A DNA stretch of 64,000 nt, taken from Polyangium fumosum (GTDB taxonomy: Bacteria > Myxococcota_A > Polyangia > Polyangiales > Polyangiaceae). Location: contig NZ_SSMQ01000013.1 of the NCBI RefSeq assembly GCF_005144585.1, positions 62,001 to 126,000 of the forward strand. Reading direction: 5' to 3'. Below are positions 14,774-23,675 of this stretch, one piece after another (the stretch's first letter is position 1; each line of letters begins with the position of its first letter). Below the pieces are notes generated by a model. It saw only the letters and a list, made by a program, of their open reading frames with translations, ran no database searches and was not told where the DNA came from. The position numbers and the translations under genes were made by a program.

Positions 14774-17314
14774 ATGGCGCGGCTCGTCGAAAGCCTGTCG
14801 AACTTCTTCGGACGGGTCGAAATCCTGGCGCGTGGCCTCGAAAATGAGCGCCGCGCTGCAGAACACGCGCTCGCGCGGGACCGCCCGCTCGAAGCGCGTG
14901 ACCTCGCCCGGACCATCCTCGCGAGCGTGCCCGGCTCGCCGCTCGGGCTCGCGTTGTGGGCGGACGCCGCCGAGGATGCGGGGCTCGATCACGAGGCGGC
15001 CGAGGCGCTCGACGAGCTCGCCACGCTCGTCCCCTGGCGCGCCGACGTGTGGCTGCGGCTCGGTCAGGCGCGGGCGCGCATGGGCGACGTGCGCGCGGCC
15101 GAGGCGCTCGAGCGCGCGGCCGACGCGCCCGAGGTGCGTGACGCCGCGCGGCTCGCGCTCCTCGACCTGTGTGATCGTGATCTCTGGGCCGGAGATCCGG
15201 CGCGGGCCGGTCGCTGGCTCGATCGCATCGGCGCGTCGCTCGTGGTCGTCGCGACGAGCGGGAACGAGCTGCCTGCGGCGCCCGATCGCGAGGTCGCGTT
15301 GCGGCGGGCCGAGTGCGCGCTCGCGCTCGGCGACGTGGCCGCGGCCGCGCGGTATGCGCCCGCCGTGGATCCCGAGCGGATCGACGGTCGCGGCGCGCTC
15401 GTCCGCGCGCGTCTCGCGTTTGCGCAGGGACAGTGGTCGCCCGCGCTCGACCTCGGCCTGCGCGCTTGCATCCTCGACGCGCCGGGCTCCGCGGAGCTGC
15501 TCTCCGCGCTCATCGCGGGCTGCCGCGACGCCTTGCTCGTCGATCGCGCGCGCCGCGTGGTGACGGCCGCGGGCCTCATGGAGGAGCCTGCGTGGGCCGC
15601 GGCGTTTGCGTTCGCGGAGGGCCGCCGCGCCGACGCGCGCGCCGCGCTCTCGCGGGGCCTGTCCGCTGGGCATGCGGGCGCCGCGGCTGCGCTGCTCCGG
15701 CTCGCCACCGAGACGCGGGATCTCGACGCACTGCATGCGCTCGCCGCGCGGGATCCGGGCCGCCTGCCCGAGGACCTGCGCACGCTGCGCGAGGGCGCCG
15801 TGCTCGCGGCCGAGGGGCGTCCTCGCGCCGCGCTCGCCAAGCTCGAACGTGTCTCGGGCGAGGCCGCGGCGTGGTCGGCCGAGATCGCGAGCGGGATCAT
15901 CCGGAGCTGGGTCCCCGACGAGGGCATCGCCGCGTGGCCCGATCTGCTCGACGAGCTCGGCCGCTCTGCGCGCGCGCTCGAGCGGCTCGACGTCGTCACG
16001 GGCGTCGAGGCGATTGCCGTCGAGCGCGCGCGTCCGCTGCGTGTGGCCGTGGTGGGCGAGTTCAACGCGGGCAAGAGCACGTTCCTGAACGCGCTGCTCG
16101 GCGAGGACGTGGCGCCGACGGGCGTCTTGCCGACGACCGCGACGATGCACTGGGTCGCGTGGGCGCCGGATCCCTTCGCGCGGATCGTCGTGCGCGGCGC
16201 GCCCGATCGCGTCGTGCCGCACGTCGGCTTGAAGGCCGCCTTGAAGAGCCTCGCGGCGAGCGGCGAGCGGGTCGAGCGGGTCTTCATCTATGCGCCGATC
16301 GAGCGGCTCAAGCGCGTGGAGATCCTCGACACGCCGGGCTTCAACGCGCCCGATCCCGATCACATCGCCGCGGCGCGGCAGGCCTTCGACGAGGCGCACG
16401 TCGCCGTGTGGCTGCTCGACGCGAGCGGGCCGATGAAGGAGAGCGAGCGGCGCGTGCTCTCCGAGATCAAAGGCCTCGGCGTGCCCGTGCAGATCCTCGT
16501 CAACAAGGCCGATCGCCTCGCGCCCGAGGAGCTCGCGCGCGTGCTCGTGCACGTGCAGACGAGCCTGGAGGAGACGGGGATCGGCTCCTACGCGCCGCCG
16601 CTCGCGTTCTCGGCGCGGCTGTCCTTGAAGGGCAAGCTCGGCGACGCGGACGCGCTCGAAGCGTCGGGGTGGGCGGGCGTCGAGGCGCTCTTCGCCGAGC
16701 GGATCGTCGATCGCTCGGCGGAGCTGCGCGAGCGGGCCCTGCGCCGGAGGGCGCTGCGTTTCGCGCGGGAGCTCGCGTCCGTCGCGTCGACGCGCGCCGC
16801 GGAGGATCGCGCGAAGATCGAGGAGGCACGCGCGATGAACGAGGCGCTGCTCGCGTCCGCGGCCAAGCTCCGCCACGAGCGACGCAACCTCGTGGCATCG
16901 ATCGAGAAGGCCCTCGAGCCGGCGCGGCGCATGCTCGCGACCGATCTGCGCCCGCTCGGCGACCTCACGGACGAGCGAAAACGCACCGATCCTGGACTCG
17001 AGGCCTATGTCGAAGAGCGCTTCGTTTCCAGGCTCACGGAGCCTTTGGTGCAGGAGATCGCGCAGCATGCCGGCGTCGCGACGCCGCCCGCGGCCGCGGC
17101 CTCCGTGCGCGCCGCGCTCATGGGCGCGGTGGCCGCGCTGGAGACGCCTGCCGAGCGTGTCGATCGGCCGCTCGGGCGCGTGATCGAAGCTGCGATCGTG
17201 GCCTTCGCGGCGGCGCTCGTGGCCGCGGCGGAGGTGGGCCTGCCCGCGGCGCCGTTCGCGCTCCTCGAGCAACGCGCGGCGATGGTGGAGCGCGCGCTCT
17301 CTGCAAAGACGTGA
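14774..17314 (+). CDS. TPR protein fused to a dynamin-like GTPase domain
   Basis: An 846-residue protein. Residues 20-400 are Ala/Leu-rich helical repeats of TPR style (ARDLARTILASVPGSPLGLA). From about 420 there is a GTPase domain of the bacterial dynamin-like type: P-loop GEFNAGKST (about 426-434), G2 threonines in LPTTATMHW, G3 DTPGF (about 519) and G4 NKAD (about 576). A long helical C-terminal stalk region follows, ending in a hydrophobic stretch (AAIVAFAAALVAAAEVGLPAA, about 796-816) that could touch membrane. GEFNAGKST is the signature shared by bacterial dynamin-like and related stress GTPases. The N-terminal TPR fusion is unusual. It lies 31 bp behind the GT-C gene. Membrane remodelling is a guess from family. 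Confidence 0.85.
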   Translation: MARLVESLSNFFGRVEILARGLENERRAAEHALARDRPLEARDLARTILASVPGSPLGLALWADAAEDAGLDHEAAEALDELATLVPWRADVWLRLGQARARMGDVRAAEALERAADAPEVRDAARLALLDLCDRDLWAGDPARAGRWLDRIGASLVVVATSGNELPAAPDREVALRRAECALALGDVAAAARYAPAVDPERIDGRGALVRARLAFAQGQWSPALDLGLRACILDAPGSAELLSALIAGCRDALLVDRARRVVTAAGLMEEPAWAAAFAFAEGRRADARAALSRGLSAGHAGAAAALLRLATETRDLDALHALAARDPGRLPEDLRTLREGAVLAAEGRPRAALAKLERVSGEAAAWSAEIASGIIRSWVPDEGIAAWPDLLDELGRSARALERLDVVTGVEAIAVERARPLRVAVVGEFNAGKSTFLNALLGEDVAPTGVLPTTATMHWVAWAPDPFARIVVRGAPDRVVPHVGLKAALKSLAASGERVERVFIYAPIERLKRVEILDTPGFNAPDPDHIAAARQAFDEAHVAVWLLDASGPMKESERRVLSEIKGLGVPVQILVNKADRLAPEELARVLVHVQTSLEETGIGSYAPPLAFSARLSLKGKLGDADALEASGWAGVEALFAERIVDRSAELRERALRRRALRFARELASVASTRAAEDRAKIEEARAMNEALLASAAKLRHERRNLVASIEKALEPARRMLATDLRPLGDLTDERKRTDPGLEAYVEERFVSRLTEPLVQEIAQHAGVATPPAAAASVRAALMGAVAALETPAERVDRPLGRVIEAAIVAFAAALVAAAEVGLPAAPFALLEQRAAMVERALSAKT

Positions 17315-17460
17315 GCGGCCCGGCCCGGAAAAACGATCCGAGGCCCACGGACCGCGCATTTCGTGCTCCCCGCGCGCCTTCACGCGGGTATCATCTCACT
17401 CGTAGAATGTTGCAGGATCGAGGCAAGATCATGGATTTGTCCTTTGGCGGGAGCGGTGAC

Positions 17461-19167
17461 GTGCAGAAGCGAAATTCGTATCGGCGGGGCCTCTTCGGCG
17501 CGCTCGCGCTCGCGCTCGGTCTCGTCGCGATCACGCCCTCCTGCTCCGTCATCGTCGACACGAGCACGAAGCAGTGCGCTGTGAACACGGATTGCCCGAA
17601 CGGCATGAAGTGCGAGGAAGGCGTCTGCGTCGGCGGCGGCGACGTGATCTGCGCAAACACGAGCGAATGCAGCGCGGCCGGCGCGGAGCAGTTCTGCCGC
17701 AAGGCGCCCGGCGCGGCGTCCGGCGTGTGCAAACCGCTGAAGTCCCCCGAGTGTCAGGTCATCGAGGGGGATCCGACGGCCGAAAACGCCTTCCTGATCG
17801 GCTCGATCCATCCGACCACGGCGACGGGCTTCGACGGTGAGATCGGCGTGTCGATGGAGAACAGCATCCGGCTCGCGATCCGGGACATGAAGGGGAACGT
17901 GGGCGGCCTGCCTTCGGTCGGGGGAGGGTCCCCGCGCCCCGTCGTGATGATCGGCTGCACCGACGCGGGCGAGGCCACCGTGAGCGTCAAGGCGGCCAGG
18001 CACCTCATCGACAACCTCGGCGTCCAGGCCATCATCGGCGGCGCGTTCAGCGGCGTCGCGCTCGAGACGGCCAACCAGGCGACGCTCGACGCACGCGTGC
18101 TGCTCATCAGCGCGTCCGCCACGGGCATCGCGTTGACGGGCGTCGACGACACGCCGCCCGGCGCGACGGCCGGGCTCCTGTGGCGCACGGTCCCTTCGGA
18201 CATCTTCCAGGCAAACGCGATCCTGCAGTACGTGCCGCAGCTCGAGAAGCGGATCCGCGAGGAGCTTGGGCTCACCGACGAGCCGATCAAGCTCGCGCTC
18301 GTCCACAAGGGCGACGCCTACGGCCGGGGCCTCCGATCCGCCCTCGAGGCGACGCTGACCTTCAACGGCAAGACCGCGCTCAACAACGGCGAGAACTTCC
18401 TCCTCGTCGACTACGGCGATCCCGACGGGACGACCAAGTACCCCGAGACGATCGAAGCGGTGAAGAACCACGGCTCGCACATCGTCCTGATGTTCGGAAC
18501 GGGCGAGGCGGTGTCGTCGCTGTACGGCCCCATCGAGATCGGGTGGAACAGCGCGCTCGGGTACAAGCCGCGGTACGTCTTCTCCGACTCGAACTACAAC
18601 ACCGGCGCGCTCGCAGGTGCCATCGACGTCGGGGCGGACGCGGCGGCAAAAGCCGACTGGCGCAAGCGCACGACGGGCGTCGTGCCCGGCCCGCAGAACA
18701 CCGACCAGAACTACCAGCTCTTCGTGAATCTGTACGGGACGACGTTCGGGACCGAGAACGGCGACCCCTCGATCCTCGGCGCGGCGAGCGCGTACGACGC
18801 CGCCTACTTGCTGTTCTACAGCGCGTCGACGATCGCCGACGGTGTCATCACGGGCCAGAAACTCGCCGAGGGGATGACGAAGATGTCGAACGCGGATCCT
18901 GCCATGGTCGGCGAGATCAACTCCGGGCCGGGCAAGCTCAGCGATACGATGAAGAAGCTCATGTCGGGGGAATACAAGTCGATCGATTACAACGGCGCTT
19001 TCGGCCCGCTCGACTTCGATCCCGAGACGAATGATCCCGCAGCGAACGTCCAGGTGTTCTGCCTGTCCGACGACGGAACCGGCAAGACCAAGGAGCAGCT
19101 CTCCGGCCAGTACTACGAAGCGGAGTCGCAGATGCTCAAGGGCACGTTCACCGACGCCTGCAAGTAA
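17461..19167 (+). CDS. lipoprotein with Cys-rich region and branched-chain amino-acid-type periplasmic binding domain
   Basis: A 568-residue protein. GTG 17461 follows GGGAG by 7 nt and gives a clean signal peptide (MQKRNSYRRGLFGALALALG) ending in the lipobox ITPSC. The upstream open frame runs through the GTPase gene and is a shadow; ATG 17431 is an alternative. Residues 35-90 hold eight or more Cys in short loops (CAVNTDCPNGMKCEEGVC). The rest is a type-1 periplasmic binding fold of the Leu/Ile/Val-receptor group: SMENSIRLAIRDMKGNVGG, IIGGAFSGVALETANQATLD and VLLISASATG. No permease or ATPase gene adjoins it, so it may be a sensor or scavenger rather than a transport component. A strong terminator follows. 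Confidence 0.82.
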   Translation: MQKRNSYRRGLFGALALALGLVAITPSCSVIVDTSTKQCAVNTDCPNGMKCEEGVCVGGGDVICANTSECSAAGAEQFCRKAPGAASGVCKPLKSPECQVIEGDPTAENAFLIGSIHPTTATGFDGEIGVSMENSIRLAIRDMKGNVGGLPSVGGGSPRPVVMIGCTDAGEATVSVKAARHLIDNLGVQAIIGGAFSGVALETANQATLDARVLLISASATGIALTGVDDTPPGATAGLLWRTVPSDIFQANAILQYVPQLEKRIREELGLTDEPIKLALVHKGDAYGRGLRSALEATLTFNGKTALNNGENFLLVDYGDPDGTTKYPETIEAVKNHGSHIVLMFGTGEAVSSLYGPIEIGWNSALGYKPRYVFSDSNYNTGALAGAIDVGADAAAKADWRKRTTGVVPGPQNTDQNYQLFVNLYGTTFGTENGDPSILGAASAYDAAYLLFYSASTIADGVITGQKLAEGMTKMSNADPAMVGEINSGPGKLSDTMKKLMSGEYKSIDYNGAFGPLDFDPETNDPAANVQVFCLSDDGTGKTKEQLSGQYYEAESQMLKGTFTDACK

Positions 19168-19187
19168 AGCGGCGCGCTGAAAGGAAC

Positions 19188-19216
19188 AAAACGCCGTCCT
19201 TCGGGGCGGCGTTTTC
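19188..19216 (+). terminator. rho-independent terminator of the binding-protein gene
   Basis: AAAACGCCGTCC, loop TTCG, GGGCGGCGTTTTC: a GC-rich stem with flanking A and T tracts, 21 bp after the stop codon. Confidence 0.85.
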
Positions 19217-19248
19217 GTTTCGAATGCACGCGCAAAGGTGCGGACACG

Positions 19249-19283
19249 AAAAAGGCCGCGGTGCCTTTCGGCGCCGCGGCCTT
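19249..19283 (-). terminator. rho-independent terminator of the kinase/TPR operon
   Basis: AAGGCCGCGG (19252-19261) pairs with CCGCGGCCTT (19274-19283), with an inner TGCC/GGCG pairing. Read on the minus strand the stem is followed by TTTTTCG. It lies 23 bp beyond the stop of the TPR-PEGA gene. Confidence 0.8.
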
Positions 19284-19305
19284 CGTTCACGGGCGGGGGA
19301 GGGAG

Positions 19306-20376
19306 CTAGAAGCTGCCCTTCAACGTGAAGCCCGTCGGCGAAACGCCGACGTCCATGCTCTTGATCAGCCCCGTCTTGGGCTGCTCCTTCGCAGGCCCGG
19401 GATCACGGACCGTGAAGTAGAGCGTCACAGCGCCCGCCACGACCGCGGCGCCCGTGAAGATGTCGCTGACGAGCGCGAGGGTCGCGGTGGAGCTCGAAGC
19501 GTCGTCGAGCTGCGTTTTCGTCGCGCCCGAGTCGGGCTTGCGCAGATCCGCGAGCTCGCCGCTCTTCGAGAGCGCGAGCGCGCCCGTGGCGATCGCGCCG
19601 ACCGCGAGCGCACCCGTCACGCCCCATCCGGCCCACGGGATCGACTTCGGGGGCGGGGGAGGCGGGGTCACGGGCGCGGTGCTCGTCGTCGTCGCCGTCG
19701 CCGTGGGCGCCGTCGGTAGCGTCGTGGGCACGGTCCCCGTCTCGAGCGGCTTCGGCGCGAGCTCGGGCAGATCGAGCGTCACCTTCTCCGAGTCGAAGCT
19801 CGCCACCTCGATGGTCTTCGAGGCGCTCGTGCGACCTTCTTTCGTCGCCACGATGCGATGGCGGCCCGGGTTCACGAGCAGCGGCTTCGTGAAGGGCGAC
19901 TTGCCGACGAGCACGTCGTCGATCGTCACGTCCGCGTCCGGGACGCTCGTCACGATCTCCACGCGCGCGACGCGGGTGCGCAGCTTCTCGATGTCTTTTT
20001 CCACGTCGGCGCGGCGCTTCGGGTCGATCGTGGCGCCGCCCTCGGCCAGGTACTTCTCGAACGAGACGAGCGCGTTCGCGTAGTCCTGGAGCTGGAAGTA
20101 GACGTTCCCGATGTTGTAGAGGACGTTGTAATTCGGAGCGAGCTCGTACGCGCGCCGGAACTCGATGAGCGCGGCGCGGTAGTCGCCTTCGCCGAAGAGC
20201 TCGATGCCACGCTTGAAGCGCCGCGACGCTTCTTCCTTGGCTTCTTTCGTGGGTTCGGCTTGCGGTGTGGGGGCGGCGGCCGGGGCCCCGCCCGCGGGCT
20301 GCTGGGCCGAGACGGCGAGGGGGACGACGGGGAGCGAGAGGGCGACCGCGAGGGCGATACGTCGGGATGTCTTCAT
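19306..20376 (-). CDS. exported TPR and PEGA-domain protein
   Basis: A 356-residue protein with a Sec signal peptide (cleavage near AVSAQ). TPR-like repeats follow at about 40-110 (ASRRFKRGIELFGEGDYRAA, YNIGNVYFQLQDYANALVSF). A PEGA domain lies at about 140-205 (SVPDADVTIDDVLVGKSPFT, LLVNPGRHRIVATKEG). A Pro/Thr linker and two C-terminal hydrophobic segments (about 247-268 and 305-325) complete it. The start codon overlaps the stop of the upstream kinase gene (ATGA), so the two are translationally coupled. PEGA domains are surface-type beta domains found in bacterial envelope proteins and kinases. It probably acts in the envelope with the kinase's own PEGA domain. Confidence 0.85.
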   Translation of the reverse strand: MKTSRRIALAVALSLPVVPLAVSAQQPAGGAPAAAPTPQAEPTKEAKEEASRRFKRGIELFGEGDYRAALIEFRRAYELAPNYNVLYNIGNVYFQLQDYANALVSFEKYLAEGGATIDPKRRADVEKDIEKLRTRVARVEIVTSVPDADVTIDDVLVGKSPFTKPLLVNPGRHRIVATKEGRTSASKTIEVASFDSEKVTLDLPELAPKPLETGTVPTTLPTAPTATATTTSTAPVTPPPPPPKSIPWAGWGVTGALAVGAIATGALALSKSGELADLRKPDSGATKTQLDDASSSTATLALVSDIFTGAAVVAGAVTLYFTVRDPGPAKEQPKTGLIKSMDVGVSPTGFTLKGSF

Positions 20377-22100
20377 CACTGATACGGGTTGTTCGGGTCG
20401 ACGGTGCGGTTCGTCTTCTTGGTGCCGCCGGTCTTCATCGGATCCTCGGCGGTCGTGGTCGGCTGCGGGACGAAGATGACCTTGGTCTTTTCCTTCGAGG
20501 TGTCCGTGGGCGGCGGCGTGGCCAAGGGCGCCGCGGCCTGCTGCTCGAGGACCATCTCGATCGTGCGGTCCTTGTCGAAGGTCACGTCGCGGCTGCGCGT
20601 GGTGAAACCTGCGGCCTCCGCCTTGATGATATGCGTCTTGTCCTCGCGAGGGAACTTGCCGACGTAGGGGTTCGTCGCGAGCTCCTTGCCGTCGAGGAAG
20701 ATCTTCGCGTTCGGCGGCGTGACCGTGATCGTCACCTCGATGTCGCCCACGACGGGCGTGGCCGTCGCTGGCGACGGCGGCGCGGGCGGCGGCTGGCGCG
20801 TCATGACGAAGACGCCCACGCCGGCCGCGGCGATCGCGATGAGCGCGACGGCGCCGAGCAGGCCCCCACGCTTCGGCCCCGCGGCGGCCTGCGAGCCCGT
20901 GCTCGTCGCAGCGGCGGCAGAGGCCGTGAGCGACGTCGGCGACGAGACGCCGTTCGTGCGGCGCGTGCCGGGCGACGAGAGATCCTGGCTCGACATCGCC
21001 TCGCGCGCGCCCGTCCGATCGACGGACATCGGGCCCGACGCCGACGTGCCGTCGAGGTGCGGCAGGCCGATCGACTGGAACTCCGTCGTCGCCATCGACT
21101 TCGCGGCCTTGAGCTGCGTCTCGACGATCTGCTTGATCTTCGAGCGGTTCTCTTCGAAGTGCTTCGCGACGAGCTTGCCGACCTCGCGCAGCGAGGACTT
21201 GTCGCCCATCTGATCCAGGAGCTCTTCGAGCGCGGTCGCGAGGTCCGTCGAGGTCGCATACCGATCCTCGCGGCGCAGCGCGAGCGCCTTCATGACGATC
21301 TTCTCGAGGCCCTCGGGGACGTCGGGATCCACCGAGCGAGGCGAGGGGATGTCGCCGTTGATGAGGCGGTGCAGGACCGTCAGATCCGGGATGCCCTTCC
21401 AGAGGCGCCGGCCCGTCGCGGCCTCCCACAACATCACGCCCGCGGAGAAGATGTCCGCGCGCCGGTCGACGCGCTCACCGCGCGCTTGCTCGGGCGCCAT
21501 GTACGCGACTTTGCCCTTCACCACGCCGAGGCGCGTCTCGGCCGACGAGTTCATCGCCTTCGCGATGCCGAAGTCGACGACCTTCACCTGGCCGTCGTAC
21601 GTGACGAACACGTTGTGCGGCGTGACGTCGCGATGCACGACGTTGAGCGGCGTGCCGTCGAAATCCGTGAGCTCGTGCGCGTGGTGCAGGCCCGAGAGCA
21701 TGTCGACGATGATGCGCAGGTGCATCGGGAGCGTGAGCCCGCCGTCGCGGCCGATCCGGTGCAGGATGCGGTTCAGCGGCTGCCCTTCGAGGTACTCCAT
21801 CGCGATGAAGTACCGCTCGCCCTCCTGACCGACCTCGTTCGTCTGCACGACGTTCGGGTGCGAGAGGCGCGCCGCGAGCCGGGCCTCGTCGAGGAACATG
21901 CCGAGGAACTCGGGATCCGTCGCGAGCTGCGGGCGGATCTGCTTGATCACGCAGAGCTTGTTGAACCCTGCAGGTCCCTGCACGACGGCCAGATAGACCT
22001 CGGCCATGCCGCCATGACCGAGCTCGGCGATGAGCCTGTATTTGCCGAGGGTATTGGCCTCGGGCCCCTTCGTGACGCTGGACCCCTCCATGGTCGACAT
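20376..22100 (-). CDS. transmembrane Ser/Thr protein kinase with extracytoplasmic PEGA domain
   Basis: A 574-residue protein. The Hanks-type kinase domain spans about 20-285: glycine loop ELGHGGMAEVYLA, catalytic VHRDVTPHN (about 150), DFG (about 173) and MAPEQ (about 201). A linker holds TEFQSIGLPHLDG, then one membrane helix (about 411-433), then a PEGA domain (about 449-515: TPPNAKIFLDGKELATNPYV). The tail ends DPNNPYQ. All catalytic residues are present, so the kinase should be active. It is coupled by ATGA to the TPR-PEGA gene. The second kinase of this window (40750-42528) ends in a similar N-D-P-Y tail. Confidence 0.92.
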   Translation of the reverse strand: MSTMEGSSVTKGPEANTLGKYRLIAELGHGGMAEVYLAVVQGPAGFNKLCVIKQIRPQLATDPEFLGMFLDEARLAARLSHPNVVQTNEVGQEGERYFIAMEYLEGQPLNRILHRIGRDGGLTLPMHLRIIVDMLSGLHHAHELTDFDGTPLNVVHRDVTPHNVFVTYDGQVKVVDFGIAKAMNSSAETRLGVVKGKVAYMAPEQARGERVDRRADIFSAGVMLWEAATGRRLWKGIPDLTVLHRLINGDIPSPRSVDPDVPEGLEKIVMKALALRREDRYATSTDLATALEELLDQMGDKSSLREVGKLVAKHFEENRSKIKQIVETQLKAAKSMATTEFQSIGLPHLDGTSASGPMSVDRTGAREAMSSQDLSSPGTRRTNGVSSPTSLTASAAAATSTGSQAAAGPKRGGLLGAVALIAIAAAGVGVFVMTRQPPPAPPSPATATPVVGDIEVTITVTPPNAKIFLDGKELATNPYVGKFPREDKTHIIKAEAAGFTTRSRDVTFDKDRTIEMVLEQQAAAPLATPPPTDTSKEKTKVIFVPQPTTTAEDPMKTGGTKKTNRTVDPNNPYQ

Positions 22101-22427
22101 TCACCTCGCTGGAGAGCCGGATCGGATCTGTGGTGCGCGTGCTCCAGTACGCGCCCCCACTGCAAAGCATGCTACCGAAGAGTGCCCCTGGATCGCAATC
22201 GATGCGAGTTTTTGGTGCGCAAAAAAAACGGGCGCACGGTTCGCACCGGAAGCGTGGATCCAGGCTCGCGCGAGAGCTGGTGTCGCAGGGTACATCGAGC
22301 CCCGCGAAGGACCGAAAGGGAGGTCCTCGCGCGGCGTGGCTCGCACGCCGCGGCTGTCCGGGGGGCGGTTGACGGAGGGGCCCGAGGTCGGGCACCGTGG
22401 CTCTCGTCGCATCGACGGGAGGCGCGC
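22101..22427. other. divergent intergenic region between the kinase and the FIST/Che operon
   Basis: This 327-bp stretch must hold both promoters. I see a small hairpin with GTGCGC and GCGCAC arms around an A8 run (22215-22237) and a TTGACG at about 22369 with no good -10 partner. No ORF or RNA gene was recognised. Confidence 0.5.
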
Positions 22428-23615
22428 ATGACGACAAGGGCCGGTGTCGGTTTCTCGAACGAATCGTCCTCGACCGACGCGGGGACGGCGGCCGCGCAAG
22501 AGGCGCTGCGCACGCTCGGCGGCGGGGAAGCGGACATCGTCTTCGTCTTCGCGTCGACGAACCACGACTACGGCAAGCTCCTGCCCGCGATCCGCAAGAT
22601 CATCGGGCCCGTGCCCCTCGTCGGCTGCTCGACCGCGGGCGAGTTCACGCACGCCCACGTGGGACACGGATCGGTCGCCGTGATGGCGATCAAGAGCGAC
22701 GTGATCCGCTTCCGCGTGGGCTTCGGCCGCGGCCTCAAGGCCATGCGCCAGAGCGCGACGACCGAGGCGCTCAAATCGTTCGCCGCCGAGCACCGCGCCG
22801 CGCGCACGGCGGGCTTCGGGCACGCGACGTGTATCGTGCTGAGCGACGGGCTCGCCGGGCAGGGCGAGGACATCGTGGAGTCGGTGCACGCGAGCGCAAG
22901 CATGCTCGCGCAGGTCGTCGGCGGCGCCGCGGCGGACGACGCGAAGTTCGCGCGGACCGACGTCTTCCTCGACGATCGGCACTACACGGACGCGATCGTC
23001 GTGGTGTCCGCGTTCTCGAAGACGCCGATCGGCATCGGCGTGCGGCACGGCCTCTCGTCCGCGTGTCCGAGCATGATCGTGACGCGCGCCGCGGGCAACG
23101 TGATTCACGAGATCGACGGCCGCCCGGCGCTCGACGCGTACGAGCGGTTCGCGGCGGGGATCGGCGAGCCGCTCACGGAGGCGAACCGCGACGCGTTCAT
23201 GATCACGCACGAGCTCGGCATGCTGACGTCGAGCGGGGAGTACAAGATCCGGGCGCCGCTCAAGGCGACCGACGAGCGCGCGATCGTCATGGCCTCCGAG
23301 GTGCCCGTGGGCGCGAGCGTCGCCATCATGACGGGCACCGAGGAGAAGCTCGTGTCCGCGGCGGAGCACGCGGCGCGCAGCGCGCTCGTGAACCTCGCGG
23401 GGGGCCGGCCGGGCGCCGTCCTGGTGTTCGACTGCATTTGCCGCCGGATCTTCCTCGGCGAGCAATACAAGCGTCAGGTCGCCGCGTTCCGCTCGGTCGT
23501 GGGTCAGGACGTGCCGCTGATCGGCTGGGAGACGTACGGCGAGATCGCGCTCACGCCCGGACAGCAATCTGGCTGGCACAACTCGACCTCGGTCGTCGCG
23601 ATCCTGCCCGACTGA
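22428..23615 (+). CDS. FIST-domain sensor protein
   Basis: A 395-residue soluble protein consisting of FIST N-terminal (about 25-225: GEADIVFVFASTNHDYGKLL, LVGCSTAGEFTHAHVGHGSV, VVGGAAADDAKF) and FIST C-terminal (about 235-375: ALDAYERFAAGIGEPLTE, LVNLAGGRPGAVLVFDCICR, PLIGWETYGEIAL) domains. FIST proteins are cytoplasmic or membrane sensors, thought to bind small molecules such as amino acids, and often pair with chemotaxis or cyclic-di-GMP genes. Here it is the first gene of a chemosensory operon, 60 bp before an MCP that lacks a ligand domain. It is therefore the likely input. GGGAGG lies 6 nt before the ATG. The upstream open frame is a shadow of the kinase gene. Confidence 0.9.
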   Translation: MTTRAGVGFSNESSSTDAGTAAAQEALRTLGGGEADIVFVFASTNHDYGKLLPAIRKIIGPVPLVGCSTAGEFTHAHVGHGSVAVMAIKSDVIRFRVGFGRGLKAMRQSATTEALKSFAAEHRAARTAGFGHATCIVLSDGLAGQGEDIVESVHASASMLAQVVGGAAADDAKFARTDVFLDDRHYTDAIVVVSAFSKTPIGIGVRHGLSSACPSMIVTRAAGNVIHEIDGRPALDAYERFAAGIGEPLTEANRDAFMITHELGMLTSSGEYKIRAPLKATDERAIVMASEVPVGASVAIMTGTEEKLVSAAEHAARSALVNLAGGRPGAVLVFDCICRRIFLGEQYKRQVAAFRSVVGQDVPLIGWETYGEIALTPGQQSGWHNSTSVVAILPD

Positions 23616-23675
23616 AGCAGACGATCCGGGTTGAAAAACGGGGCGACCGAGCCGAAGCTGAGAAGCGGAGAGCAA

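Noticed and set aside
14723-17383. 886-codon ORF on the minus strand
   Set aside because: It is antisense to the TPR-GTPase gene, Arg/Gly-rich with no domain; an artefact of high GC.
15313-17460. Upstream extension of the binding-lipoprotein frame
   Set aside because: It overlaps the GTPase gene in another frame; the signal peptide and ribosome site place the start at 17461.
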